Source: an uncultured Archangium sp. (GTDB lineage: Bacteria; Myxococcota; Myxococcia; Myxococcales; Myxococcaceae). Taken from it: a DNA stretch of 64,000 nucleotides. Shown one piece after another: positions 46,440-55,536 of the stretch. Made by a program: the position numbers and the translations under genes. The notes beneath the pieces were generated by a model. It did no database searches and was not told the DNA's origin. It saw nothing but the letters and a program-made list of their open reading frames with translations. The stretch covers positions 1 through 64,000 of the forward strand of contig CAIVGN010000175.1 of assembly GCA_903905455.1 (NCBI GenBank), written 5' to 3'. Every line of letters begins with the position of its first letter. The stretch's first letter is position 1.

Positions 46440-48170
46440 TTAGCGGATGCCCGAGAGCGTGCCGGAGTCCGAGTCTTCGTCGAGCACCTCGAAGACCGCG
46501 ACCTTCGCCTTGAGGCCCGGCAGCGTGCGCTCGCCCAGCGGCGTCACGTCGAAGCGCGCGCCGACGTGGGCCAGGGCCTTGCCGGTCAGCAGCAACTGCC
46601 CGGGGTCGGCCGAGGCCGCGACCTGCTGCGCGATGGTCACCGGCTCGCCCAGCAGCACCGAGTCGAGGCGCGCCTCGGTGCCCACCGCGCCGGCGATGAC
46701 CCGGCCCGTGGTGAGGCCGCCGCGCACCAGGAACCGCTCCCTGGCGCCGCGCTTCAGGGAGAGCTTTTCCCACTCGGCCTTCAGGGCCATGCCCGCGCGC
46801 ACCGCGCGGATCGCGTCGTCGCCGCGCGCGTAGGGCACGCCGAACACCGCGCGCACCGCGTCGCCGGACACGAAGTCGATGGTGCCCTCGAAGCTCATGA
46901 TCAACTGCGTGGCGAGCCGCTGCCACTCGGCCAGCGTGTCGGCGAGGCGCTCGGCGGCCAGCTTCGGCGCGGCCGCGGCGAGGCCCGCGAGCTCGGCGTA
47001 GAGCACCGTGCCCGTGGCCTCGACCACCTGGTTGATGCGCGTGCCCGCCGCCCGGAGCTCGCCCACCTTGCGCTCGGCCACCTCGGGCGCGTGGAGCCGC
47101 TCGAAGCCCAGCTTGAGCTTGTCCACCGCGGGCCCGCCGGGCGCCGCCTGGAACTTCTGCACCCCGGTCTCGAGCAGCTGGGTGATGGCGGTGCACACGT
47201 CGAGCAGGCCCTCCACGGGCTCGGCGTCGGCGCGGGTGCGGTTCAGGTACAGCACGCCGGCGAAGGGTGCCCGGGTCCCGATGGGAATGCAGAGCACCTG
47301 GTCGATGCCGTAGAGCACCACCGAGTCGCGGCCGGCGAAGCGGCTGTCGTCGTGCACGTTGCCCACGGCGATGGCCTGGCCCTTCAAGAGCGCGGCCTCG
47401 AGGATGGCATCGGACACCGGCACCTCGCCGCGCGCGAGCTTCTGCTCGTGGCGCACGGCCGCGGGCACCATCACCCCCGAGCTGTGCTTGAGCAGCACCA
47501 CGCCGGTGGTGGCGTTGACCCGCTTCATCACCAGGTCACAGGTCTCGTCGAGGAAGGCCTGCAAGGTGGGCGCGCGGGCCAGGTACTCGGCCACGCGGTA
47601 CAGCAGCACCAGCGACTGCACCGCGACGCGCGAGGGTTCCTCGTCGAGCGGGTTCTCGCCGGTGTGGCCCTCGGTTTCGTCGGTGTCCGAGGCGCCGGTG
47701 CCGACCGGGGGCTCGGAGAGCTCGAAGGGCGCGAAGTTGTCCAGCGCGCGGAGCACCTTCGATTCCTTGATGTCGCGGGCCAGCATCACCGCTTCGTTGA
47801 TGTCCACCCCGCGGCCGAAGCGCTTGACCTTGCCGCCGGCGCCGGTGTCGATCATCTCGGTGGTCAACGCCTCGGCGTTGCGCAGCCGCTTGAGCGCCAG
47901 CGCGTTCTCGCCAATGCCCACCACGTCCCCGGGCTTGAGCTCGACGGAGCCCACCACGGTCTCCTGGTTGAGCCGCGTGCCGTTGCGGCTGCCGAGGTCT
48001 TCGAAGACGACCCCCTCACCCTTGACATGGATGCGGCAGTGCTTGCGCGACACGAGATCGCCCGAGAGCACGATGTCGTTCTCGTCGGCGCGACCGACCT
48101 GCGTCACGCCCTCCGGGAGGTCGTACGCGGTGTCGAAGTAGCCAGGACCGTTGATGAGCAGTTGCCACAT
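46440..48170 (-). CDS. FHA-GAF-class III cyclase-like protein, catalytically degenerate
   Basis: 576 residues from the ATG at 48170. The N-terminal FHA domain has VGRADENDIVLSGDLVSRKHCRIH and the GSRNGTRLN signature, so it can bind phospho-Thr. A GAF domain follows (about 190-360), then a class III nucleotide cyclase fold. Key catalytic residues differ: the metal Asp in FADL is Glu in YAEL; the substrate Lys in DKFIGD is Phe in DFVSGD; the transition-state Asn and Arg in VNLAAR are Thr and Gln in VTIAQQ. The second metal Asp (SGDAV) remains. It is therefore probably a signalling scaffold, not an active cyclase. It may read phosphorylation from the nearby Ser/Thr kinases. Confidence 0.85.
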   Translation of the reverse strand: MWQLLINGPGYFDTAYDLPEGVTQVGRADENDIVLSGDLVSRKHCRIHVKGEGVVFEDLGSRNGTRLNQETVVGSVELKPGDVVGIGENALALKRLRNAEALTTEMIDTGAGGKVKRFGRGVDINEAVMLARDIKESKVLRALDNFAPFELSEPPVGTGASDTDETEGHTGENPLDEEPSRVAVQSLVLLYRVAEYLARAPTLQAFLDETCDLVMKRVNATTGVVLLKHSSGVMVPAAVRHEQKLARGEVPVSDAILEAALLKGQAIAVGNVHDDSRFAGRDSVVLYGIDQVLCIPIGTRAPFAGVLYLNRTRADAEPVEGLLDVCTAITQLLETGVQKFQAAPGGPAVDKLKLGFERLHAPEVAERKVGELRAAGTRINQVVEATGTVLYAELAGLAAAAPKLAAERLADTLAEWQRLATQLIMSFEGTIDFVSGDAVRAVFGVPYARGDDAIRAVRAGMALKAEWEKLSLKRGARERFLVRGGLTTGRVIAGAVGTEARLDSVLLGEPVTIAQQVAASADPGQLLLTGKALAHVGARFDVTPLGERTLPGLKAKVAVFEVLDEDSDSGTLSGIR

Positions 48171-48256
48171 GCGCAGGGCGCGCAAGATGCCACACTCGCG
48201 GGCCGGTTGAGCGCGCTGACGACGGGGCCCGAAACCGTGTATGCGCGCGGCCCATC

Positions 48257-49135
48257 ATGGCCATCCGCCTCGTCGTCACCGACATGGACAACACGCTGTA
48301 CTCGTGGATCGACTACATCGTGCCCGCCGTGGAGGCGATGGTGGACGCGGTGGTCGAGGCGACCGGCTTCCCCCGCATCAAGGTCGTGCAGTCGCTCAAG
48401 AACGTCTACACGAAGTACGAGTCGAACGAGTACCCCTTCGCCCTGCAGGAGAGCTCGATCTACGCCGAGTTCCCCGAGTTCGCGAGCTTCGACAAGTTGA
48501 TCATCGACCCGGCGCGCACCGCCTTCTCCGCCGCCCGCAAGAAGTACTTGAAGCCCTACAAGGGCGTGGTCGAGACGCTCACCGCGCTGAAGGAAAAGCG
48601 GGTCATCGTGGTGGCGCTGACCGACGCCCCGCGCAATCCCGCCCAGCAGCGCGTCAAGCACATGAAGCTCGATGGCTGGCTCACCGCGCTCTACACCATG
48701 CCGGGCTTCACCTTCCCCGAGGGGCCCGACGGCTCGAAGCTGGTCGCGCCCGACATCCTCTTGAAGAACGAGCGTGGGGCCTACGAGGCCGCGTGCCCGG
48801 CCATCGAGCTGCCCCGCGAGTGGGAAAAGCCGAACCCGGCGGGCCTCAAGAAGATCCTCAGCACCTACGGGCTGCAGCCCCACGAGGTGCTGGTGGTGGG
48901 TGACTCGGTGAAGAAGGACATCGGCGTGGCCCGGGAGCTGGGCTGCCACGACGCCTGGGCCGAGTACGGGACCTACGTGAGCCACGAGTACCGCGAGCGC
49001 CTCGACATCATCAGCAGCAGCGCCATCACCAGGCGCCACGCGGCCCACGTCTTCGAGACCGGGCAGCAGGCGCTCAAGCCCACGCGCGCGCTGTCGAACT
49101 TCGCCCAGGTGCTGGAGCTCGTCGACACGCTGTAA
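48257..49135 (+). CDS. HAD-superfamily hydrolase
   Basis: 292 residues. HAD motif I reads VVTDMDNTLYSW (Asp9 nucleophile, Asp11 acid/base), motif II is in VVALTDA, and motif IV VLVVGDSVKKDIGVA supplies the metal Asp residues. It is cytoplasmic with a helical cap inserted after motif I (residues 20-110). Substrate is not evident; many such proteins are phosphatases of sugar phosphates or nucleotides. Divergent from the FHA-cyclase gene and upstream of the OPT transporter. Confidence 0.85.
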   Translation: MAIRLVVTDMDNTLYSWIDYIVPAVEAMVDAVVEATGFPRIKVVQSLKNVYTKYESNEYPFALQESSIYAEFPEFASFDKLIIDPARTAFSAARKKYLKPYKGVVETLTALKEKRVIVVALTDAPRNPAQQRVKHMKLDGWLTALYTMPGFTFPEGPDGSKLVAPDILLKNERGAYEAACPAIELPREWEKPNPAGLKKILSTYGLQPHEVLVVGDSVKKDIGVARELGCHDAWAEYGTYVSHEYRERLDIISSSAITRRHAAHVFETGQQALKPTRALSNFAQVLELVDTL

Positions 49136-49198
49136 CCGCCCCCGCGCCCCGGCCCCGGGGCCTATGGTCCGCCCCCCGGCTCACCAGGAGTTCCCTTC

Positions 49199-50971
49199 GT
49201 GCAACCACAGTTGACCTTCCGCGCCATCGTCGTCGGCATGCTCATCGGCGCGGTGATGTGCCTGTCGAACATCTACGTGTTCTTCAAGACGGGCTGGTCC
49301 ATGGGCGTGACGCTCACCGCCTGCATCCTCGCGTGGGCGGTCTTCAAGGGGCTCAACGCGGCGAACATCACCAAGGCGCCGCTGGGGCTGCTGGAGAACA
49401 ACGCGCTGACCACGGTGGCCTCGGGCGCGGGCTTCATGACCGGCGGCGGGAACATGGCGGCCTTCGGGGCGCTGCTGATGGTGACCAGCGATCGCCCGCC
49501 CTCCATCCCCATCATCTTCTGGTTCGCGGGCATCGCGGCCCTGGGCGTGTTCGCCGCCATCCCCATCAAGCGGCAGCTCATCGACGAGGAGCAGCTCCCC
49601 TTCCCCACCGGCACCGCCACGGCGGAGACGCTGCGCTCGATTCACGGCGCGGACGCCGGGGGCGACCTCGAGGGTGGCAAGAAGGCCCGCGCGCTGGCCT
49701 GGGCCGCCGGCTTCGGGGCGCTGGTGGCGTTCTTCCGCGACGCGAAGGCCGTGTGGATGCCCTTCAACATCCCCGGGGCCATCGAGATCCCCCTCACCCT
49801 CGCGGGCCGCGCGCTCAAGGAGTGGACGCTCACCCTGAAGACCGAGGTGGTGCTGATCGCCGCCGGGGCGCTGATGAGCTTCCGCACCGGCTGGTCGCTG
49901 CTGCTGGGCGGCGGGCTGACCTACGTGGTGCTGGCCCCGGCGCTGCTCGCCCAGGGCGCCATCACCACCACCGGCTACAAGGGCATCGTGGCCTGGGCGC
50001 TGTGGCCGGGGGCGGCGGTGCTGGTGGGCAGCGGGTTGACCAGCTTCGCGCTCGACTACAAGAGCGTGCTGCGCAGCCTCTCGGGCCTGACGGCGATGCT
50101 CCCCGGGTTCAAGAAGGTCGCAGCGCCGGCGGAAGACCCCGAGGAGTGCCCCAGCTGGTGGTTCCCCGCGGGCTTCGCGGTGCTGGGCCCGGTGGTCATC
50201 TTCCTCATGGGCTGGCTGTTCCACATTCCCGTCTGGGCGGGGCTCATCGCCGTACCGCTCGCGGTGCTCATGGGCTTCGTCGCGGCGCGCGTCACCGGCG
50301 AGACCGACGTGACGCCCACCAAGGCCCTGGGGCCGGTGACGCAGTTGGTCTTCGGCATCCTCACGCCCGGCAACCTCGCGGGGAACATCATGTCGGCCAA
50401 CGTCACCGGGGGCATCGGGCTCCACTCGGCCGACCTGCTCACCACGCTCAAGACCGGCAAGCTGCTGGGCGCCAGCGCGCGGCAACAGGCCAAGGCGCAG
50501 CTCTTCGGCGTGCTGGCCGGCGCGGCGGTGGTGGTGCCGGCCTTCAACCTGATCATCCCCGACCCCAGCGTGCTCGGTGGCGATGCCTGGCCGGCGCCGT
50601 CGTGCCTGGTGTGGGCCGGCGTGTCGAAGGCCTTCGCCAACGGCATCGGCGCGCTGCCCGAGTCGGCGCGCCTGGCGGCGGCGGTGGGCCTGCTGCTGGG
50701 CATCGCGCTGTCCTTGCTCGAGCGCCTCGCCCCCAAGCACCTCAAGGCGTACGTGCCCTCGGCCTCGGGCCTGGGCATCGCCATGGTCATCCCCGGGAGC
50801 AACGCCATCGCCATGTTCATCGGCGCGGCGATGGCCGAGTGGGCGCGGCGCAAGAACCCGGCGATGGCCGACCGGTTGGTGGTGCCGATCAGCTCCGGGC
50901 TCATCGCCGGCGAGAGCCTGATGGGCATTCTCATCGCGCTGCTGGTGGTGGCCGGGGTGCTCAGCAAGTAG
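49199..50971 (+). CDS. OPT family oligopeptide transporter
   Basis: 590 residues with about 14 hydrophobic helices. The N-terminus QLTFRAIVVGMLIGAVMCLSNIYVFFKTGWSMG and the segments ALLMVTSDRPPSIP and PTGTATAETLRSIHG are OPT-family landmarks. OPT proteins import oligopeptides or metal chelates by proton coupling. The GTG start is well supported by AGGAG 8 bp upstream. It is followed by a FadL-like porin gene 10 bp later, so the two are likely cotranscribed as inner- and outer-membrane steps of one uptake route. Confidence 0.9.
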   Translation: MQPQLTFRAIVVGMLIGAVMCLSNIYVFFKTGWSMGVTLTACILAWAVFKGLNAANITKAPLGLLENNALTTVASGAGFMTGGGNMAAFGALLMVTSDRPPSIPIIFWFAGIAALGVFAAIPIKRQLIDEEQLPFPTGTATAETLRSIHGADAGGDLEGGKKARALAWAAGFGALVAFFRDAKAVWMPFNIPGAIEIPLTLAGRALKEWTLTLKTEVVLIAAGALMSFRTGWSLLLGGGLTYVVLAPALLAQGAITTTGYKGIVAWALWPGAAVLVGSGLTSFALDYKSVLRSLSGLTAMLPGFKKVAAPAEDPEECPSWWFPAGFAVLGPVVIFLMGWLFHIPVWAGLIAVPLAVLMGFVAARVTGETDVTPTKALGPVTQLVFGILTPGNLAGNIMSANVTGGIGLHSADLLTTLKTGKLLGASARQQAKAQLFGVLAGAAVVVPAFNLIIPDPSVLGGDAWPAPSCLVWAGVSKAFANGIGALPESARLAAAVGLLLGIALSLLERLAPKHLKAYVPSASGLGIAMVIPGSNAIAMFIGAAMAEWARRKNPAMADRLVVPISSGLIAGESLMGILIALLVVAGVLSK

Positions 50972-50981
50972 CTTCCGCGGG

Positions 50982-52295
50982 ATGAACCCGGGTGCGTTGC
51001 TCCGAAGACGCGCCTGCGTCGGCCTGCTGCTCGTGGTCGCCTCCACGGCGCAGGCGGACTTCTTCAACGGCCGCAACCTGCTGATCGGCGAGCGGGCCAG
51101 CCTGCTGGGCGGCGCCTTCACCGCGATCGCCGACGACGCGAGCGCCGGCTACTACAACCCCGCTGGGCTGGTGCAGGCGCCGGGCTTCACGGTGTCCGCG
51201 GCGGCCGACGTCTACGCGCTGTACGTGCTCAACCGCACCGAGCGGCTCAACGACCAGGGAGACCAGCTCAACCTGGCCTTCGTGCGCACCGTCATTCTCC
51301 CGTCGACGTTCGCCGTCTCGTACCGGGTGCACCCGCGGCTGACGGTGGCGGCCCACGTCTTCAGCCCCGACCGGTTCCGCATCTCCTCGCTCAACTCCAT
51401 CGAAGCCCCGGTGGTCGCGCGCGCCATCGGCCTCGAGCAGACCTACGGAGGCTTCTCGCGGTCGGCCCGCTTCGACCAGCAGAGCACCCTCTACGGCGCG
51501 AGCGCGGGCTTCGCGGTGACCGACAGCTTCTCGGTCGGAGTCTCGCTGCACTACCACCTGGCGCAGACCAGCCAGGCCATCACCTCGACCTACTTCACTC
51601 CCGCCTCGGCCGATGGCTCGGTGCCGGCGGATCAGGCCACGCTCCAGTCCGACAACGAGGTGACCTCCGGCGGGCTCATTCCCCAGGTCGGCCTGCTGGC
51701 GCGCCTGCCGCGCGGCTTCCGCGTCGGCGTGAACTGGCAGTGCGAGACCATCGTGCTGCACAGCCAGAACGTGTGGGCCCTCACCTTCTCCAGCGCGGCC
51801 CAGGGCCAGGCGTTCGAAACGGGCACGGTCCGCGGCGACACCCGCTACCCGCATCGCTTCACCCTGGGGCTGGGCTGGCAGTCGACGGCGGTGACGGTGG
51901 CCCTCGACCTCATCGCCTACGCGCCGCTCGACTACGACGCGCCGCACGAGGTGCTGCGCACGGTGGGCGCCGGCAACCGCCACCGCGAAGACGCCCACGT
52001 CGACGCGTCGCTGGGCCTGGAGATCACCCTCTCGGACACCTTCGTGCTGCGCGGCGGCGTCTTCACCAACACCTCGAGCGCCTCGGCCCAGTTCATCGAA
52101 GAGCGCATCAACCTCTACGGTGGGGTGCTCGGACTGGGGGTGCGCAAGGACGGGCTCGAGACCGGCTTCGGGGTGATGGGCCAGTTCGGGAGTTCACCGT
52201 TTCAGCGCGAGAACGACCAGGGCTTCGACACGAAGTGGACGCGCGCGCAGTTGATGTTCGTCATGGGTGGCTCGCACCGCTTCTTCGAGAAGTGA
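50982..52295 (+). CDS. FadL/OmpP1-like outer-membrane transport protein
   Basis: 437 residues with a signal peptide (LLLVVASTAQA). The mature N-terminus FFNGRNLLIGERASLLGGAFTAIADDASAGYYNPAGLVQ is the FadL-type plug segment, and the rest alternates beta strands ending in an aromatic C-terminal strand (MFVMGGSHRFFEK). The FadL family moves hydrophobic molecules such as long-chain fatty acids or aromatic compounds across the outer membrane. It starts 10 bp after the OPT gene. Substrate here is unknown. Confidence 0.85.
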   Translation: MNPGALLRRRACVGLLLVVASTAQADFFNGRNLLIGERASLLGGAFTAIADDASAGYYNPAGLVQAPGFTVSAAADVYALYVLNRTERLNDQGDQLNLAFVRTVILPSTFAVSYRVHPRLTVAAHVFSPDRFRISSLNSIEAPVVARAIGLEQTYGGFSRSARFDQQSTLYGASAGFAVTDSFSVGVSLHYHLAQTSQAITSTYFTPASADGSVPADQATLQSDNEVTSGGLIPQVGLLARLPRGFRVGVNWQCETIVLHSQNVWALTFSSAAQGQAFETGTVRGDTRYPHRFTLGLGWQSTAVTVALDLIAYAPLDYDAPHEVLRTVGAGNRHREDAHVDASLGLEITLSDTFVLRGGVFTNTSSASAQFIEERINLYGGVLGLGVRKDGLETGFGVMGQFGSSPFQRENDQGFDTKWTRAQLMFVMGGSHRFFEK

Positions 52296-52319
52296 GCCGC
52301 GCTGACGCGCAGGTCGGGT

Positions 52320-53144
52320 TCAGCTCGCGGACTGCGGGGCGATGAACCGGGAGTCCTGGCGCAGCAGCACCACGGCACCCAGCAGCCAGCACGCGGCGCT
52401 CACCAGGAACACCGCAGGCATGGTGAAGCGCCCCCACGGTTGTGGGAGCCAGAGCGCGGCGGCCCCCAGGCCAACACTCGTGAGGAACGCGGTCGCGGTC
52501 CACGCCCCGAGTTGCGCGGCCGGCGTCCCCCGCGCCTGGGCCCACGGCCAGACCAGGAGGAGCAGCAGCGGCAACACGCTGAGCCACGCCAACTCCGCGG
52601 AGAGGAAGGCGGTGCGGTCCGCCACGCCGGACGCCAGGGAGGCCGCCCCCTGCGCCGCCGCGGAGCTCACCAACAGCGCGCGAAAGGTGCCCCACACGCT
52701 TCGCCGCTCGGCGAGGAAGACCGTGCTGGAGGCGAGCAGTGCGAGTGCGGGGGAGAAGACCAGCAGCACCACGCGCTCGCGATCGAACCAGCCGACGCCG
52801 AGGCCGTGCGCCCAGGACCAGCCCCACCACGCGCCGTAGAGCAGCACCGTCAACCCGAGGCTCACCGCGAGCCCCCACGCGTGACGTCGAAGCGGCGACG
52901 CTGCCGCGCGACCCGAAGGCCAGAAGCCGTTCCAGAAGAGCGCCGCGCCCACCGCCCAGGCGCTGATCACCAGCACCGACCACGCCAGCGGGTTCCCCTG
53001 GTCACACTTGTCCTCCATCTCGGTGCCGAAGAAGGCCTGCTGCAACACCACGGGGAGCAGAACCACCCAGGCGCCACACAGGCCGCCGAGGTCCATCACC
53101 AGCCTCGTCGCGGCCCACCGCTGCACACCGCCCTGGTCGCTCAC
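52320..53144 (-). CDS. Polytopic membrane protein, unknown family
   Basis: 274 residues from the GTG at 53144, which overlaps the stop of the upstream gene as GTGA. The longer open frame starts inside that gene and is not real. Seven or eight hydrophobic helices span the length (first LGGLCGAWVVLLPVVLQQAFF, last FTMPAVFLVSAACWLLGAVVLL) with short polar loops. I recognise no family. Coupling to the transglutaminase-like gene suggests the two products work together. Confidence 0.72.
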   Translation of the reverse strand: MSDQGGVQRWAATRLVMDLGGLCGAWVVLLPVVLQQAFFGTEMEDKCDQGNPLAWSVLVISAWAVGAALFWNGFWPSGRAAASPLRRHAWGLAVSLGLTVLLYGAWWGWSWAHGLGVGWFDRERVVLLVFSPALALLASSTVFLAERRSVWGTFRALLVSSAAAQGAASLASGVADRTAFLSAELAWLSVLPLLLLLVWPWAQARGTPAAQLGAWTATAFLTSVGLGAAALWLPQPWGRFTMPAVFLVSAACWLLGAVVLLRQDSRFIAPQSAS

Positions 53145-54418
53145 GGAACGCCTCCCTTCGAGTCGAAGTACTGGCGGTACGTCGGGGTCACGAAGCCCTT
53201 GGCATGAATGAACGCCTCGTAGGACTGGCGCAGCGACGCGTCGACCGTGCCCGTGACGCGCTCCCCGTTCCAGATGAGCGCGCCGAGCACCGGAGCGGCG
53301 TGAGGCGTGAAGTCGACAGCCGGCTCGGCCTGGGACGGCCTGCGGGAGAAGCGGAAGATGTCGGGTTGCGCCCCGCACAGCGACGCGGCGGCCACCGAGG
53401 GGAGTTCCTCGAACGTGGCGGCCCGCGGCTCGGTGACACGGTCGTTGTTCACCGCGAAGGCCTCGCCCTCGACCAGGTCGGAGACCGTCGCGATCACGTG
53501 CCCCTGCTTCGCGGCGTAGAAGACGTCGAAGCGCGGCGCCCCGTTGGGTTGCTCCACGCCCCCGAGGATGGCCTCGGTGAGGTAGGCGAAGCCCTCGCAG
53601 TCCACGAGCCGTCGACCCGCGGCGTCTTCGGGCTGATCAGAGAGCAAGGCGGAGAGCTTCCCAGCGCGCGCGTCGGGCGGCACCGAGGGAGTCCATTCCA
53701 CGCCTTGACCCGAATGCGCGAAGGCCGCGCGGAGGTACGTCTGGAACTCCCGCGCCACCTCGCCCGTGTCGGCGCGACCGGAGAAGAGCCTGAAGTAGTC
53801 GCGGGCGGCGTGCACGTCGTGCAGCTCGACACTGCGGCCCAGCATCAGTTCCATGCGCCCGACTTGATCAATCTGCTGCAACCGCTTCTCGGCGAGCGAG
53901 CCCACGTTGCCCCGGAAGCCGAGCGAGTCGATGGTCGTCTTGTTGCCCAGCGGGGGGTGATCCACGATGTCCTTCGAGACCTCGTTGAAGTCGGCGTGGC
54001 TCTCCTTCCGGTCATTGACCAACTCTCCGAGCAGGTGCCGATCGCGGCTGGCCCAGGGCGCCTTCAGCAGCTCGCGGTAGAGCACCCCGGCTTCTTCGGA
54101 GCGCCCGGCCTTGAACTCCGCCGACGCCTTGCCTTCGAGGAGCGCGGTCCCGAGCTTCGGGCTGCGGCTCGCCAACCCGCGCGCGGCGTCGATGACCGGG
54201 CGCATCTTCTCTTCGGCCGTGGGCGGCAACGCCAGGAACGGGAGCGCACACGCCGGGACCGCTTCACAGGTGTCGGGGGCGGGCGCCGCGGGAAGGCCCG
54301 TGTCGGGGTGGCACGCGAGCACGTCGCGTGCGGGCAGCGGAGCCGCCGACGGCTCGTTCGCGGGCTCGGGACACACGGGGTCGACGGCGTTGCAGGTGAG
54401 GGGGGAAATGGTGGGCAT
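53141..54418 (-). CDS. Hypothetical protein with possible transglutaminase/papain-like core
   Basis: I chose the ATG at 54418 (MPTISPLTC); a longer frame starts at 54472. The 425-residue product has a Pro/Cys-rich N-terminus (CNAVDPVCPEPANEP...ACHPDTG...CEAVPAC) and a helical middle. Near residue 285 RLVDCEGFAYLTEAILGG places a Cys at the start of a helix, then AAKQGHVIATV and AFAVNNDRV supply His and Asn/Asp in the order of a transglutaminase-like catalytic triad. That is inference from motif order only. There is no clear signal peptide. It is coupled to a polytopic membrane protein. Confidence 0.62.
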   Translation of the reverse strand: MPTISPLTCNAVDPVCPEPANEPSAAPLPARDVLACHPDTGLPAAPAPDTCEAVPACALPFLALPPTAEEKMRPVIDAARGLASRSPKLGTALLEGKASAEFKAGRSEEAGVLYRELLKAPWASRDRHLLGELVNDRKESHADFNEVSKDIVDHPPLGNKTTIDSLGFRGNVGSLAEKRLQQIDQVGRMELMLGRSVELHDVHAARDYFRLFSGRADTGEVAREFQTYLRAAFAHSGQGVEWTPSVPPDARAGKLSALLSDQPEDAAGRRLVDCEGFAYLTEAILGGVEQPNGAPRFDVFYAAKQGHVIATVSDLVEGEAFAVNNDRVTEPRAATFEELPSVAAASLCGAQPDIFRFSRRPSQAEPAVDFTPHAAPVLGALIWNGERVTGTVDASLRQSYEAFIHAKGFVTPTYRQYFDSKGGVP

Positions 54419-54723
54419 GGGCGCCGCACTGGCAAGACGCGGGCCGGGGTCGCGCGCAGGGAGCCGGGCCACCCCACCGTGTGCCTCGGCGGACTGTGTC
54501 CGCGACGTGAGACAGGCGGTGCAGGCCTGCCTCGGCCCGCCAGGTCACGTCAGTTCTGGAAGCAGGACAGGCGCGGCAGGTGGTTGCAGCCGAGGGACGT
54601 GAAGTCACCCTGGAGGCGGGAGCGTCGCTGGCAGAATTTGCGCGTCATCGCGTAGCGCAGGGGCAGTGGCTTCTTGAGCGCGGCGACGAGACGGTCTTCC
54701 GCCCCGGCGCTATGGTGCGCGCC
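54419..54723. other. Intergenic region of about 305 bp between two divergent genes
   Basis: This stretch separates the transglutaminase-like gene (minus) from the next gene (plus). The reading frame of the plus gene is open back to 54580 but the upstream codons do not look like a real N-terminus. On the minus strand a short Cys-containing frame ends at 54550 (MTRKFCQRRSRLQ...LSCFQN from 54648); it might be a fragment but I cannot support it as a gene. No palindrome, repeat or terminator stands out. Confidence 0.5.
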
Positions 54724-55536
54724 ATGCCCATCAAGCCCGCCTTCATCGAGCAGAGCGCCATTCGTGGTCAGTCGCTGCAGCTGCGCGTGAAGACCGAAGA
54801 TCTCGGCCACGCCAACCGCGGTGGCGCGCGCCTCTTCGATGCGAAGGGCCACACCCTCGACGTGCCACTGACGTTCACCAACAAGGCCGGCGCCGACGAC
54901 GTGTTCACCGGGAAGATCCCCACCAGGGATCTCAAGGCCCGCGGCTTCGATCTCAAGACCCTGCAGGCCACCGCCTTCGTCGACGCTCCCGGCGCGCCGC
55001 GCATCTGGGAAGAGCACAACCACCCCGCCATCGTCTCCGCGAAGGACGACGCGCTGCGCGACCTCGGCCCCGGCAACATGCGCAGCGTGGGCAAGCAGTC
55101 GCTCCCGGTGTTCAGCGGCAAGCTCGACTTCGAGACCGTGCACCAGGGCGGCCCGATGACCGGCTCCCACACCGCGAGCTGGGAGACGGCCGTCACCGCC
55201 ATCACCTACCGCGACGAGAAGAACTTCTTCGGTGGCGCCAAGACCGTGAAGCTCGAGCTGCACCCCGAGCACACCGTGGTGGAGATGGGCCCCCTCGGAG
55301 GCGCGGAGATCTCGCGGCCCGGCGTGGAGGACTTGAACGCCATGGCCATCGTCACCCTGCACCGCCAGGCCGACGGCAGCTACAAGGCCAGCGCACCGGC
55401 CAACAAGGCGTTCTTCAGCGCGTTCGGCGAGCAGGGCATGGCGGCCGACGCGCTGACCTCCATCAAGGTGGCCCTCTTCGACCCGAAGACGGGGAAAGAG
55501 GACAGCGCGTTCGGCCAGGATTACGAGCTGCGCTGA
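54724..55536 (+). CDS. Hypothetical beta-rich protein
   Basis: 270 residues from the ATG at 54724. No signal peptide or TM segment is visible. The sequence alternates short strands (SLQLRVKTEDLG, HTLDVPLTFTNKAG, AVTAITYRDEKNFFGG, VKLELHPEHTVVEMG), suggesting two or more beta-sandwich domains, possibly C2-like. I recognise no family. It lies opposite a small EF-hand fragment whose frame ends one base beyond this gene's stop. Confidence 0.65.
   Translation: MPIKPAFIEQSAIRGQSLQLRVKTEDLGHANRGGARLFDAKGHTLDVPLTFTNKAGADDVFTGKIPTRDLKARGFDLKTLQATAFVDAPGAPRIWEEHNHPAIVSAKDDALRDLGPGNMRSVGKQSLPVFSGKLDFETVHQGGPMTGSHTASWETAVTAITYRDEKNFFGGAKTVKLELHPEHTVVEMGPLGGAEISRPGVEDLNAMAIVTLHRQADGSYKASAPANKAFFSAFGEQGMAADALTSIKVALFDPKTGKEDSAFGQDYELR

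Noticed and set aside
45895-47196. Long form of the peroxiredoxin frame (433 codons)
   Set aside because: The upstream two thirds are a shifted frame inside the FHA-cyclase gene; only the part from 46398 is peroxiredoxin-like.
54550-54648. Minus-strand Cys-containing frame of 32 residues
   Set aside because: The composition is suggestive, but it lacks a ribosome-binding site and the frame continues antisense into the neighbouring gene; not enough to support a gene.
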